DNA of 64,000 nucleotides, from contig NZ_BOOU01000013.1 of the NCBI RefSeq assembly GCF_016863395.1, forward strand, positions 1-64,000. Reading direction: 5' to 3'. A program made the translations under genes and the position numbers. This document shows positions 7,768 through 15,924 of the stretch, in pieces. The stretch is from Sphaerisporangium rufum (GTDB taxonomy: Bacteria > Actinomycetota > Actinomycetes > Streptosporangiales > Streptosporangiaceae). Numbering within the stretch: position 1 is the first letter of the stretch; each line of letters opens with the position of its first letter. The notes under the pieces were generated by a model. It saw only the letters and a list, made by a program, of their open reading frames with translations, was not told the DNA's origin and made no database searches.

Positions 7768-10143
7768 TCAGCCGCTGGTGACCGAGGCGATCTCGGCGAG
7801 CGGGAACTCCAGGTAGTCGCCGGCCTCCTCGCACCAGGCGTCCAGCACGCCGCGGCGCAGCTCGCCGTGGCTGACCGTGGCGGTCAGGCCATCGGCCAGG
7901 GTGATCAGGGCGCGGACCCCGCGGTCGACGACGAAGCCGAGCAGGGACTGCTGGGCGGTGGGCAGCCGGGTGGCCAGCCGCCCGATCACCGCCCATGTCT
8001 GGCCGGGCTGCGGTTCCTCGCCCCGGGTGCGCACCAGCCGGCGGGCGTGCTCGCGGGGGTCGGGGGCCGTCTCGAACACCGGCGGCGGCTCCTCCAGCTC
8101 GGCGACCCGCCCGCCGGGCAGCACGATCAGCCGGCCGCCGGACGGCTCGCGGCGGACCGCGATCGCGCCGGTGTCGTCCACCGGCAGCGGCGCGTAGCCG
8201 GCGTCGCGCAGCGCGGCCAGCGTGCGGTCGGCCGGGGCGGTGGCGGCCAGCACGGTGGGGGCGAGCAGCCGCAGCCCCAGCCGGGACAGCCTGCGGTGCG
8301 CGGCGATCTCGGCGAGCAGCACCGGGTCGGAGCCCTGCACGATGCAGCCCACCGTGCTGACGGTGACCTCGCCGTGCCGCCGTGCCACGTCGCGCACCAG
8401 GTAGGCGAGGGCCTGCGGGACGCCGCCGGCGGCCCGCAGCTCGTCCAGCAGCCCGTCGGCGGTGTGGCCGGCGTCCAGCGCGCGGCGCACCGAGGCGGGG
8501 GTGAACCGCCACACCGAGGCGGTGCCCTCCGACTCCCGGTCGGCGGCCCGGTCCAGCAGGCCGGACAGCTCGGCGGCCGGCGGCCCGGTGACCACGGCGG
8601 TGAGGTCCGCGCCGAACAGCGCGGTCCGCCGCGCGCCGGCCAGCGCCCGCGCCGACGCCTCGACCAGGCCGGGATCGCGCTCGACCTCCGGCACGCTCTC
8701 GTCCTGCTCGTCACCGGCCGGCGCGCCGACGCCGGCCAGCGCCCGGCCGAGGTCGGTCAGCGCGTCGCCGCTGACCAGCGCGAGCAGCCGGGCCTCGGCC
8801 AGCACGGCCGGGCCGCAGTCGGCGACCAGACCGCCGTCCAGCAGCGGCGACCGCCAGCGCACCGCCTGCAGCAGCTCGGGGGTGCTGGCCACCGCGGTGC
8901 CGGCCGGCAGGGTGGCCAGGGTGGCCAGCACGGCGCGGCGCACCCGGGCCACCGTCTCGCCGGCCGGATCGTCCCCGAGCACGGTCGGGTAGCGGCCGGC
9001 GGCGCGGCGCAGCGAGGACCGCTCCATCCGCCACCACGCTGCCAGCAGCACGCGCAGCCGGGACGGGGCGTCCTCCAGCCGCCAGACGTCGAATCGCTTG
9101 GTGGGGATGAGGCCCTTGGCCGCCTCGTCGAAGGCGAGCAGCCTGGCGACGGCGCAGATCTCCAGCAGCAGCCGGGTCTCCTCCTCGGTGCAGGCCGTCT
9201 CCCGGACGATCCGCCGCACCTCGCGCACGCCGACACCGCCCCCCTTGAGCAGCGGCAGCGGCGTCTTGTCCAGGTTCTCCAGCAGCGCGGCCGCCCGGTC
9301 CAGGACCCGCGGGGCGGCCAGGCGCAGCGCGTGGCCGGTCGCCTCGTCGTCGACCGGCACCGCGCCCAGCCGGGGCGGCTCGGGGGTGAAGGCCGGGTGG
9401 TAGTCCGGGCCGCGCAGCGCCAGGGCCACCTCGCGCGGCATCTCGGCGATGTCCCACTGGGTGCGGTAGAGCAGGCCGCGGTCGGCCGCCCATCGCTCGG
9501 GCGTGCCGGCGGCCAGGAAGCGGTTGCCGTCCACGCCGCGCACCGGCCCGTCCCAGGCGAACTCGTCGAGCAGGCTGACGGTGCCCTCGGGCGCGTCGGC
9601 GAGCAGCGCGGCCAGGCGGTCGGCGTCGCCGAGCAGCCCGGCGAGCCGGCCGGCCAGCTGCCGGCGGCCGCCGTGCGCCGCCAGCCCCAGCGTGCGGCAC
9701 ATCCGGCGCAGCCCTTCGGTGTTCATGGTCCAGGAGTCCAGGTAGGCGCCGAGCGGCTCGCCCAGCCCGCAGGGCGCGGTCCACCAGCGGCTGACCGCGC
9801 CGGCCACCCGCAGGTGACCGTCCCGCCCCGGCCAGGCCAGCGCGTGGTCCTGCAGCCCGTCCAGCCAGGGCAGCAGCCCGGCCGGGGTGACGCCGAGGAA
9901 GCGGGCCAGCCCGTCGGCGGTGGCGCGGTCGCCGAGGACCAGCCGGGCCTGCAGGATCTCCAGCGAGGGCAGCGGGAGGCCGCGCATGACCTCCATGACG
10001 GCGAAGTCGTCGCCGAGGCGCCGGGCGAGCGTGTCGAGGCGGCGCGGCCAGGGCGCCGCGATGGCGTCCGGCCGGGTGGCCAGCACGCGGGCGAGGCGGT
10101 CTTCGTCGAGGGTCGTCAACCAGTCGAGCAGGTGATCGTCCAT
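7768..10143 (-). CDS. XPB/Ssl2-helicase-associated domain protein
   Basis: A 791-aa cytosolic protein of the actinobacterial 'helicase-associated (Helicase_C_3/XPB-like)' family. It begins MDDHLLDWLTTLDEDRLARVLATRPDA and ends with a domain like WYL/XPB regulatory regions (QTWAVIGRLATRLPTAQQSLLGFVVDRGVRALITLADG). It has no Walker motifs and so is not itself a helicase. In relatives it is usually encoded near an XPB-type DNA helicase and is presumed to act with it in DNA repair; no helicase lies in this window. Many upstream in-frame ATGs were rejected because only this start gives the conserved N-terminus. Confidence 0.8.
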   Translation of the reverse strand: MDDHLLDWLTTLDEDRLARVLATRPDAIAAPWPRRLDTLARRLGDDFAVMEVMRGLPLPSLEILQARLVLGDRATADGLARFLGVTPAGLLPWLDGLQDHALAWPGRDGHLRVAGAVSRWWTAPCGLGEPLGAYLDSWTMNTEGLRRMCRTLGLAAHGGRRQLAGRLAGLLGDADRLAALLADAPEGTVSLLDEFAWDGPVRGVDGNRFLAAGTPERWAADRGLLYRTQWDIAEMPREVALALRGPDYHPAFTPEPPRLGAVPVDDEATGHALRLAAPRVLDRAAALLENLDKTPLPLLKGGGVGVREVRRIVRETACTEEETRLLLEICAVARLLAFDEAAKGLIPTKRFDVWRLEDAPSRLRVLLAAWWRMERSSLRRAAGRYPTVLGDDPAGETVARVRRAVLATLATLPAGTAVASTPELLQAVRWRSPLLDGGLVADCGPAVLAEARLLALVSGDALTDLGRALAGVGAPAGDEQDESVPEVERDPGLVEASARALAGARRTALFGADLTAVVTGPPAAELSGLLDRAADRESEGTASVWRFTPASVRRALDAGHTADGLLDELRAAGGVPQALAYLVRDVARRHGEVTVSTVGCIVQGSDPVLLAEIAAHRRLSRLGLRLLAPTVLAATAPADRTLAALRDAGYAPLPVDDTGAIAVRREPSGGRLIVLPGGRVAELEEPPPVFETAPDPREHARRLVRTRGEEPQPGQTWAVIGRLATRLPTAQQSLLGFVVDRGVRALITLADGLTATVSHGELRRGVLDAWCEEAGDYLEFPLAEIASVTSG

Positions 10144-10545
10144 CACGGCTCTCTCGAAGGTCTCGCGGGAGTACCAGGAGGCCACCGTAGTGCAGCGGGG
10201 CCGTCCGGCGGGGGCGACGTTGCGGAATGGCGGCGAATCCATGCCCTCGCGATCACCGGTCGGTGGCGGCGGCACGGGTGGTGCCGGGGCCGCCGGTCGC
10301 CGGGACGTTCGGGCGCCGGACCGCAGCCGGTCGTCCGGCCGGTCAGGCGGCCGGGCATATGTGACGCGCGGACCCCTCGGTGCGCCGGCAGGAGGGCCGG
10401 GGACGGGTTCGGCGCCGTCGGCGATCAGGTCCCCGGAGATGCGCGACCGAGGTGTTCGGTTGGCGGGTGGTCGATTCGAGTATGGCAGCGGGTCGGCGGG
10501 AACATCGTGCACTTGGCGAACATCGCGGGCAACCCGGCGAGCGGC

Positions 10546-10617
10546 CTCGTGGCGGACCTTGTAGCGAACCTCGTGGCGGACCTTGTGGCGAACCTCGTGG
10601 CGGACCTTGTGGCGAAC
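10546..10617. repeat. Three tandem 24-bp repeats in a 520-bp gene-free stretch
   Basis: Units 10546-10569, 10570-10593 and 10594-10617 share CTCGTGGCGGACCTTGTGGC followed by GAAC; the first has one substitution (TTGTAGC). A degenerate fourth repeat trails off into ATCGCGGAC copies up to about 10636. The whole 10144-10663 interval lacks a gene that I can support. On the + strand the repeats would read as an alternating LVADLVAN peptide, but no start or ribosome binding site supports it. Confidence 0.75.
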
Positions 10618-10663
10618 ATCGCGGACATCGCGGACTCCGGCTGTCGGGGCGACGGCGGGCGGA

Positions 10664-11251
10664 TCAGCTCTTCAGTACCGCCCAGACGACCTTCCCGCAG
10701 GGCAGCAGCGGGTTCCACCCCCAGCGCAGGCTCATGGACGCGACGATGTGCAGGCCCATGCCGCCGGGTTCCAGCGGCGTGGGGTCCCGCAGCACGGGGG
10801 CGGCCGATCCGGGGTCGGCGAAGACGCAGGTGACCAGGGTGCCGCGGCGGATCATCGACATCCGGATGGGCTCGCGCCCCGCGCACCGCGCGCCGCCGGG
10901 CTCGGGCGTCAGGCCGTGCCGCAGGGCGTTGGTGGCGAGCTCGGAGACGACCAGCTCCATATCCTCGGCCAGATCCGCCATTCCCCAGCCGTGCAGGCTG
11001 CCGGAAGCGTAGCTTCTGGCCGAATGTACTGATTCGGGGTGTGGAGGTAAGACGAAGGTGGCACTGGAAGTGCCGGCGTCGAGGGGGGCCAGGTCGCGCG
11101 CGGGGTGGGGCCACCAGCCGAGCGGGGGCCACCAATCGAAGGCCGACCACTGGTCTCGCCCACGTGTCAGGTCCGTGGAGTGCACCAGATCATCATGCGT
11201 CAACTCATGTGCAGGTGCAAGGGCGAATGCACGTGCAGACACCTCGTGCAA
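10664..11251 (-). CDS. RsbW/AbaA-orfD-like ATP-binding protein (HATPase_c_2)
   Basis: A protein of up to 195 aa with a GHKL ATPase core of the anti-sigma-factor kind. The N-box region is DMELVVSELATNALRHG, followed by VFADPGSA and the G2 region LEPGGMGLHIVASMSLRWGW. Such proteins bind regulators or phosphorylate anti-sigma antagonists. It sits divergently from an Scr1 HTH/DUF397 pair, the layout of whiJ/bldB/abaA-type clusters. The true start is uncertain: the first 20-45 codons (TTG, then GTG at 11242 or 11185) overlap the GTGCA-rich intergenic region, and translation may begin downstream. Confidence 0.75.
   Translation of the reverse strand: MHEVSARAFALAPAHELTHDDLVHSTDLTRGRDQWSAFDWWPPLGWWPHPARDLAPLDAGTSSATFVLPPHPESVHSARSYASGSLHGWGMADLAEDMELVVSELATNALRHGLTPEPGGARCAGREPIRMSMIRRGTLVTCVFADPGSAAPVLRDPTPLEPGGMGLHIVASMSLRWGWNPLLPCGKVVWAVLKS
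11228..11237. promoter_or_regulatory. TGCACGTGCA palindrome within a GTGCA-rich control region
   Basis: The stretch 11208-11250 holds five GTGCA/TGCAC words, including this perfect 10-bp palindrome. It lies between the divergent ATPase and HTH genes. It is a candidate operator for the HTH protein, based on position only. Confidence 0.35.
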
Positions 11252-11340
11252 GCGCTACGGTTAGCCCGGAGGTAACGAAGGGGGACCAACCGCGCGATCT
11301 TTGACAGACTGTGAACCAGTCCACAACCGGAGGAAAGCAC

Positions 11341-12207
11341 GTGTCCATCGACCCGCCCGGTTCCGGCTCGACCGTCCGGCGCATCATGTTGGGCGCCAGC
11401 CTGCGCAGATTGCGGGAGGAACGCGGACTCACCCGCGAGGTCGCGGGGTTCCACATCCGCGCCTCGGAGTCCAAGATCAGCCGGATGGAGCTCGGGCGGG
11501 TGGGGTTCAAGACGCGGGACGTCGAGGATCTGCTCACGCTGTACGGCGTCAATGACGACGAAGAACGGCGCGCGCTGCTCGACATGGTCCGCGAGGCGAA
11601 CACCCCTGGGTGGTGGCACAAGTACAGTGACCTGCTTCCCAACTGGTTCTCCACGTACGTGGGGCTGGAAGAGGCGGCCTCGGTGATCCGCACCTATGAG
11701 GTGCAGTTCGTCCCCGGCCTGCTCCAGACCGCCGCGTACGCCCGGACCGTGATCAGGCTGGGCTTCCCGGACGTCCCGGATGAGGAGATCGAGCGCCGCG
11801 TGCATCTTCGCCTGCAGCGGCAGGAGCGCCTCACCCGGAACGACGGCCCCAGGCTCTGGGCGGTCATCGACGAGGCCGCGCTGCGGCGGCCCATCGGGGG
11901 CAAGGAGATCATGTTCGAGCAGCTGGAGCATCTGATGGCGGTATCCCGACTGCCCGCCATCACGCTGCAGGTGATGCCGTTCCAGTTCGGCATGCACGCC
12001 GCCGAGGGTGGAGCGTTCACCATCCTGCGTTTTCCGGAGTCCGATCTTTCGGACGTGGTCTATGTCGAGCAGCTGTGGGGTGCCCTTTACCTGGACAAGC
12101 GTGAGGACATCGATCCGTACCTCACCGCCATGGAACAACTGTGCATCGAGAGCACAACGCCCGGGGGCACCGCCGAGATACTCGGCGAAATACTCAGAGA
12201 GATCTAG
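11341..12207 (+). CDS. Scr1/WhiJ-type HTH regulator (XRE + DUF5753)
   Basis: A 288-aa regulator. Residues 15-70 form an XRE helix-turn-helix (MLGASLRRLREERGLTREVAG, with a recognition helix around SESKISRMELGR). The rest is the DUF5753 domain, with the family landmarks VPGLLQTAAYARTVI and LWAVIDEAALRRPIGG. Such proteins pair with DUF397 proteins in developmental regulation and are sometimes described as toxin-antitoxin-like. The GTG start has CGGAGG 8-10 nt upstream. It directly abuts the DUF397 gene. Confidence 0.9.
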   Translation: MSIDPPGSGSTVRRIMLGASLRRLREERGLTREVAGFHIRASESKISRMELGRVGFKTRDVEDLLTLYGVNDDEERRALLDMVREANTPGWWHKYSDLLPNWFSTYVGLEEAASVIRTYEVQFVPGLLQTAAYARTVIRLGFPDVPDEEIERRVHLRLQRQERLTRNDGPRLWAVIDEAALRRPIGGKEIMFEQLEHLMAVSRLPAITLQVMPFQFGMHAAEGGAFTILRFPESDLSDVVYVEQLWGALYLDKREDIDPYLTAMEQLCIESTTPGGTAEILGEILREI

Positions 12208-12444
12208 ATGAACGAGCCCTATAACGGAATGCCCGCCACGAGCCTTACCGGCGTCGCCTGGCGCAAGAGTGCGCACAGCAACTCGCAGGGCAACTGCGTC
12301 GAGCTCGCCAAGCTGCCCGACGGAGGCGTCGCCGTCCGCAACTCCCGTTTCCCGGACGGCCCGGCCCTCATCTACACCCGTGACGAGATCAAGGCACTGG
12401 TACTGGGCGTCAAGGACGGCGAGTTCGACAACCTCGTCGCTTAA
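12208..12444 (+). CDS. DUF397 protein (BldB-like small regulator)
   Basis: 78 aa with the full DUF397 signature: GVAWRKSAHSNSQGNCVELAKL, VAVRNSRFPDGPALIYTRDEIKALVLGVKDGEFDNLV. It begins immediately after the stop of the HTH gene, so the two are co-translated. DUF397 proteins are thought to modulate their partner HTH protein; the mechanism is not shown by sequence. Confidence 0.9.
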   Translation: MNEPYNGMPATSLTGVAWRKSAHSNSQGNCVELAKLPDGGVAVRNSRFPDGPALIYTRDEIKALVLGVKDGEFDNLVA

Positions 12445-12565
12445 CGTCCGGTTAACATACCCCGCCGCCGGTTAACCGGGGGAAGCCGAGCGCGTAACAG
12501 GCGGCATTCGTCCATCCGGCACACTGGTTCCGTCCGCTTCGTGTGAAGTTCGTGTGGGGGCCGTG

Positions 12566-12847
12566 ATGCTGGACCGGATGACTCTGTATCCCGTCGCCGA
12601 CGACGTGCTGTTCGCGCCGGGGGGCCGCGTCGTGATCCGCACCTACGGGGTCGCGTCCGCGGCCTCCACGGAGGATGACGGTGCCGGGCCGGTCTCCTAT
12701 CGCACGTGGGTGACCGGGGTCCGGGACCAGCCGCGCTACTGGCGCTGGCACCACTTCGAGGACGCCCGCCACGGGCACCGCAAGGTGCTGGAATGGCTGA
12801 CCGGCCGTGGCCCCCAGCCGCAGCCCCCCGCCGCCGTCGCCGGCTGA
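12566..12847 (+). CDS. Small conserved-looking hypothetical protein
   Basis: 93 aa, Trp/His-rich in the centre (YRTWVTGVRDQPRYWRWHHFEDARHGHRKVLEWL), with a Pro-rich tail. It looks like a single compact cytosolic domain. GGGGG 6 nt before the ATG supports the start. I did not recognise the family. It lies downstream of the DUF397 gene but is separated by 121 bp containing two CCGGTTAAC words, so it probably has its own promoter. Confidence 0.55.
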   Translation: MLDRMTLYPVADDVLFAPGGRVVIRTYGVASAASTEDDGAGPVSYRTWVTGVRDQPRYWRWHHFEDARHGHRKVLEWLTGRGPQPQPPAAVAG

Positions 12848-12910
12848 CCGCGCCGGCCGGCCGCTCACGCGCCGTGCCGTCGGCCGGGTCACACCGGCCG
12901 CGGCGCCGGA

Positions 12911-13519
12911 TCAGTGGCCGGAAGGAGGCCCGAATCCGCCGGCCGGCGCGTTCCAGCGGTGCACCACCCGCTCGTCGTGCTCGAAACCCAGCACCGAGAC
13001 CGTGCCGGTGTCCAGCCCGAACAGCCGCCCGTCCTGCGGCGCCAGTCCCAGCCAGCGGGCGGTCAGCACCCGCAACAGATGGCCGTGCGCCACCAGCGCC
13101 ACCGTCCCGGCCGCCTCCAGCGCCCGGCCGATCACCCGGTCGGCCCGCGCGCCGACCTGCGCGGCGGTCTCGCCCGGATGGGCGGCGTCCCCGGGCACCA
13201 CGCCGTCCCGCCACAGGTACCAGCCGGGGCGCTGCTCGCGGATGTCGGAGGTGCTGATCCCCTCGTAGCCGCCGTAGTCCCACTCCCACAGGTCGGGGTC
13301 CAGCTCGTAGTCCGCCAGCCCGGCCAGCTCGGCGGTGCGCCGCGCCCGGCGGGCCGGGCTCACCAGCACCAGCGACGGGTCGGCCCTGGCGACCACGGCG
13401 GCGAGGGCGCGCGCCTGCTCCTCGCCCCGCTCGGTGAGCGGGACGTCGGTACGGCCGGTGTGCCGGCGCGAGACGCTCCACTCGGTCGCGCCGTGCCGCA
13501 GCAGAATCAGTTCGTCCAT
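12911..13519 (-). CDS. Histidine phosphatase superfamily protein (phosphoglycerate-mutase-like)
   Basis: 202 aa. The catalytic RHG motif is at residues 8-10 in ELILLRHGATEWS, the second active-site Arg lies in VLVSPARRARRTAE, and the C-terminal catalytic His is in TVALVAHGHLLRVL. WEWDYGGYEG is typical of the small acid-phosphatase/cofactor-dependent mutase-like group in actinomycetes. The substrate is not determinable. It is followed on the same strand, upstream, by an RsbW-like ATPase. Confidence 0.88.
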   Translation of the reverse strand: MDELILLRHGATEWSVSRRHTGRTDVPLTERGEEQARALAAVVARADPSLVLVSPARRARRTAELAGLADYELDPDLWEWDYGGYEGISTSDIREQRPGWYLWRDGVVPGDAAHPGETAAQVGARADRVIGRALEAAGTVALVAHGHLLRVLTARWLGLAPQDGRLFGLDTGTVSVLGFEHDERVVHRWNAPAGGFGPPSGH

Positions 13520-13575
13520 GGGTCGGCCCCTTCCCCGCCCGGCCCGCGGGTCACGGCCTTTCCGGGGCGCGCGCG

Positions 13576-14013
13576 TCAGCGGACCGGCAGCGTCCAGCCG
13601 GCCGCGGCCGGGCAGCGCTTGCGGAACCAGACGGTCTTGGCGGTGCCGCCCGGACCGGGGGAGACCCCCCACTCGTCGGAGAGCACTTCCACGATCACCA
13701 GGCCGCGGCCGTGCTCGTCGTCCGCGCCGGTGCCTCCGTACACCGGCCGCCCCGCGCCGTGGTCGGTGACCTCCGCGCACAGCGTCTCCCCGGTCACCCG
13801 CAGGGTGAAGGTGATCGGGCCGAGACCGTACAGGACCGCGTTGCCGAGCACTTCGGTGGCGGCCAGCACGATGTCATCGGCCACGTCGGCCGGATCGCGC
13901 AGGCCCCAGTCCGCCAGCGTGCGGCGCATCATGTCCCGGAGGTCCCCGAGCACCGTGGGATCCTGCGGGACGTTCCAGCGGACGGCGTGCTGCCCGTCCG
14001 TACTGCCGCTCAT
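13576..14013 (-). CDS. RsbW-like ATP-binding protein (HATPase_c_2)
   Basis: 145 aa with a GHKL ATPase core: ADDIVLAATEVLGNAVLYG (N box), AEVTDHGAGRPVYGG (G1), DEHGRGLVIVEVLSDEWG (G2) and a final KTVWFRKRC strand. This is the anti-sigma-factor/SpoIIAB-like class that controls sigma-factor partners. The ATG with GAGGA 8 nt upstream was used rather than an ATG 14 codons further out. It lies 56 bp upstream of the histidine phosphatase gene and may be co-transcribed with it. Confidence 0.85.
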   Translation of the reverse strand: MSGSTDGQHAVRWNVPQDPTVLGDLRDMMRRTLADWGLRDPADVADDIVLAATEVLGNAVLYGLGPITFTLRVTGETLCAEVTDHGAGRPVYGGTGADDEHGRGLVIVEVLSDEWGVSPGPGGTAKTVWFRKRCPAAAGWTLPVR

Positions 14014-14202
14014 CGTCGTCCTCGATGTCTTGCCGTCTATAACCCCGAAGACCATAGTCTGTCCATCTCTGGGTCATTCAGTCGGGTTCGTTCATCAATT
14101 CTCGGCAAAGACGGTGGAGTCCCACTTGAGCGCCGATCGGAATCCCGTCGCGCGGATGGCTCTTCGTGATGACTCCATTACTTTATGATGCCGGAAGGAG
14201 AT

Positions 14203-14218
14203 GCTAGCCAGAGCTAGC
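14203..14218. promoter_or_regulatory. GCTAGC-CAGA-GCTAGC inverted repeat
   Basis: Two copies of the palindrome GCTAGC (14203-14208, 14213-14218) are spaced by CAGA, 8 nt before the RHH gene. Ribbon-helix-helix proteins usually repress themselves at tandem short palindromes, so this is a likely autoregulatory operator. The neighbouring AAGGAG box is too far upstream to serve the start. Confidence 0.5.
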
Positions 14219-14226
14219 TTGGGAGC

Positions 14227-14430
14227 GTGAGACAGTTGAACATCCGGGTCCCGGAGACGGTGCTGGAGCGGATGAAGATCCGTGCCGCCGAACGCCGGCA
14301 GACGGTTCAGGACTACGTCACGACTCTGATCGTCTGCGATCTCGACGCCGAACGGGCCGCCGCGGCGTCCTTCGTCGCCGGAGTTCTCGAACGGGACGGC
14401 GCGTGGCTGGACGAGCTCGAGGCCCGGTGA
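14227..14430 (+). CDS. Ribbon-helix-helix antitoxin/repressor-like protein (no toxin partner)
   Basis: 67 aa, GTG start with GGGAG just upstream. The opening RQLNIRVPETVLERMKIRAAERRQTVQDYVTTLIV is a classical RHH fold: one DNA-binding strand, then two helices. The tail (ASFVAGVLERDGAWLDELEAR) is what a VapB/ParD-like antitoxin would use to bind a toxin. No toxin gene follows; the next gene is a convergent conservon gene. It is an orphan antitoxin or a small autorepressor. Confidence 0.72.
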   Translation: MRQLNIRVPETVLERMKIRAAERRQTVQDYVTTLIVCDLDAERAAAASFVAGVLERDGAWLDELEAR

Positions 14431-14461
14431 GCCAAAGAGCCGGCCGGTTGGCTGGCGGAGA

Positions 14462-15076
14462 TCACCGGGTGACGGGCTGTTCGGGGCGGGTGCGCAGCCG
14501 GGCGGCCATGGCGTGCTCCACCAGCGTGACCAGGACGGTCTTGCTCGACTCCTTCACCCGGGCGTCGCACAGCACCACCGGGACGTCCGGTGGCAGGTCC
14601 AGGGCCATCCGGATCTCCGCCACCTCGTACCTCTTGGCGTCGTCGAAGCAGTTCACCGCGACGATGAAGGGCGTGCCGCGCCGCTCGAAGTAGTCGACCG
14701 AGGGGAAGCAGTCGGCCAGCCGCCGGGTGTCGGCGATCACCACCGCGCCCATCGCGCCCAGGGCCAGCTCGTCCCAGACGAACCAGAAGCGCTGCTGCCC
14801 CGGGGTGCCGAAGAGGTAGAGCACGTGGTCGGCGCCGATGGAGATGCGGCCGAAGTCCATCGCGACGGTGGTGGTCCGCTTGGCCTCCACCCCCGACAGG
14901 TCGTCCACGCCGACGCCGCGGTCGGTCAGCGTCTCCTCGGTGCGCAGCGGGCGGGTCTCGGAGACCGAGCCCACCATGGTGGTCTTCCCGGCCCCGAAAC
15001 CGCCGGCGATGAGGATCTTGATCGCGGTGGGCAGCTTCACCCGCCCGGCGTCGCGGTCAGAGCGTCCGGAGTCCAT
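14462..15076 (-). CDS. cvnD: Conservon GTPase CvnD
   Basis: 204 aa, small Ras-like GTPase of the conservon family. The P-loop is GGFGAGKTT (residues about 25-33) in KILIAGGFGAGKTTMVGSVSE, the switch II/G3 motif is LYLFGTPGQQRF, and the G4-like motif is VNCFDD. It is the last gene of cvnABCD, overlapping cvnC by 20 bp. In Streptomyces, conservons form membrane-associated complexes resembling a eukaryotic G-protein-coupled system and influence development and secondary metabolism. Confidence 0.93.
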   Translation of the reverse strand: MDSGRSDRDAGRVKLPTAIKILIAGGFGAGKTTMVGSVSETRPLRTEETLTDRGVGVDDLSGVEAKRTTTVAMDFGRISIGADHVLYLFGTPGQQRFWFVWDELALGAMGAVVIADTRRLADCFPSVDYFERRGTPFIVAVNCFDDAKRYEVAEIRMALDLPPDVPVVLCDARVKESSKTVLVTLVEHAMAARLRTRPEQPVTR

Positions 15077-15446
15077 TGAGCACCGCCTTGTAGGTTTCCA
15101 GGTCCAGCACGCCGGTCTCCTGGACCGGCTCCTGCAGGGCGACGAGCCCGCGGTCGACCAGGTCGCCGAGCAGGACGCGCACCGTCCCCGCGGGCAGGTC
15201 GAGGTGGGCGGAGATCTCGGCGACCGACAGCGGGCGCTCGCAGATCTTGACGATGACGTGGTGCTCGGGACCGAGGCCGGGCTCGGCCGCCGCGGCCGGG
15301 CCGGTGGACACCACCAGGGTGATGAGATCGATCTTCCCGCGGCTCGGCTGGGTGCGCCCGCGGGTCATGACGTACGGGCGGACGATGCGCCCGGCCTCGT
15401 CGTCGATCCACTGCTCGCCCGTGGGGTCACCGGAGAGGTTCGTCAT
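15057..15446 (-). CDS. cvnC: Conservon DUF742 protein CvnC
   Basis: 129 aa, DUF742. Characteristic parts are IVRPYVMTRGRTQ near the N-terminus and a winged-helix-like HVIVKICERPLSVAEISAHLDLPAGTVRVLLGDLVDRGLV. It is thought to bridge the roadblock protein and the GTPase. The start overlaps the cvnB stop (ATGA) and the end overlaps cvnD, giving full translational coupling. Confidence 0.93.
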   Translation of the reverse strand: MTNLSGDPTGEQWIDDEAGRIVRPYVMTRGRTQPSRGKIDLITLVVSTGPAAAAEPGLGPEHHVIVKICERPLSVAEISAHLDLPAGTVRVLLGDLVDRGLVALQEPVQETGVLDLETYKAVLNGLRTL

Positions 15447-15874
15447 AACACGCCCTCGTTCCTGGTCTCGGGGTGCTCGCCGCGGGCCGGGGAGGTGAGG
15501 TACTGCCCGACCCGCGCGACGAGCATGGTCATCTCGTAGCCGACCAGGCCGACGTCGGAGTCGTGCGCGCACAGGACGGCCAGGCAGGCTCCCTGGCCGG
15601 CCACGGTGACCACCAGGTACGCCGACTTCATCGCGATGATGGTCTGCCGGACCGCGCCGCCCTCGAACCGCTCACCGGCGCTCTGGGCGAGGCTCTGCAC
15701 GCCCGCCGCCACCGCGGACAGGTGCTCGGCGTCGGTCCGGCCGAGGCCGCGGGAGGCGGCCAGCAGGAGCCCGTCGGTGGACAGGACGATGCCGTGCTCG
15801 ACCTCCCGCACCCGTTCCACCAGGTCGTCCAGCAACCAGGTCAGATCGGCGGGGGAACTCGTGCGTTGCGTCAC
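15443..15874 (-). CDS. cvnB: Conservon roadblock/LC7 protein CvnB
   Basis: 143 aa, GTG start. A complete roadblock/LC7 domain: LTWLLDDLVERVREVEHGIVLSTDGLLLAAS, HLSAVAAGVQSLAQSAGERF and the terminal LVGYEMTMLVARVGQYL. The family acts as a regulator or GAP-like partner of small GTPases. It ends in an ATGA overlap with cvnC. Confidence 0.93.
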   Translation of the reverse strand: MTQRTSSPADLTWLLDDLVERVREVEHGIVLSTDGLLLAASRGLGRTDAEHLSAVAAGVQSLAQSAGERFEGGAVRQTIIAMKSAYLVVTVAGQGACLAVLCAHDSDVGLVGYEMTMLVARVGQYLTSPARGEHPETRNEGVL

Positions 15875-15924
15875 TTGCGGTCCTCTTTCACCGGCTCTCG
15901 TGGTCGGGTGGTCTGCGGCCGCCG

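Noticed and set aside
7867-10833. 988-codon plus-strand frame opposite the helicase-associated gene
   Set aside because: Composition-driven shadow ORF; the minus-strand protein has a recognisable family and end domain.
10380-11032. Overlapping frames across the 24-bp repeats as a repeat protein gene
   Set aside because: All six frames stay open because of GC content; no frame has a credible start with ribosome site or a recognisable domain, and the 3' part overlaps the RsbW-like gene.
11341-12444. Classical toxin-antitoxin locus
   Set aside because: Scr1/DUF397 pairs are sometimes labelled toxin-antitoxin, but the divergent RsbW-like ATPase and the WhiJ/BldB similarity point to a developmental regulatory module.
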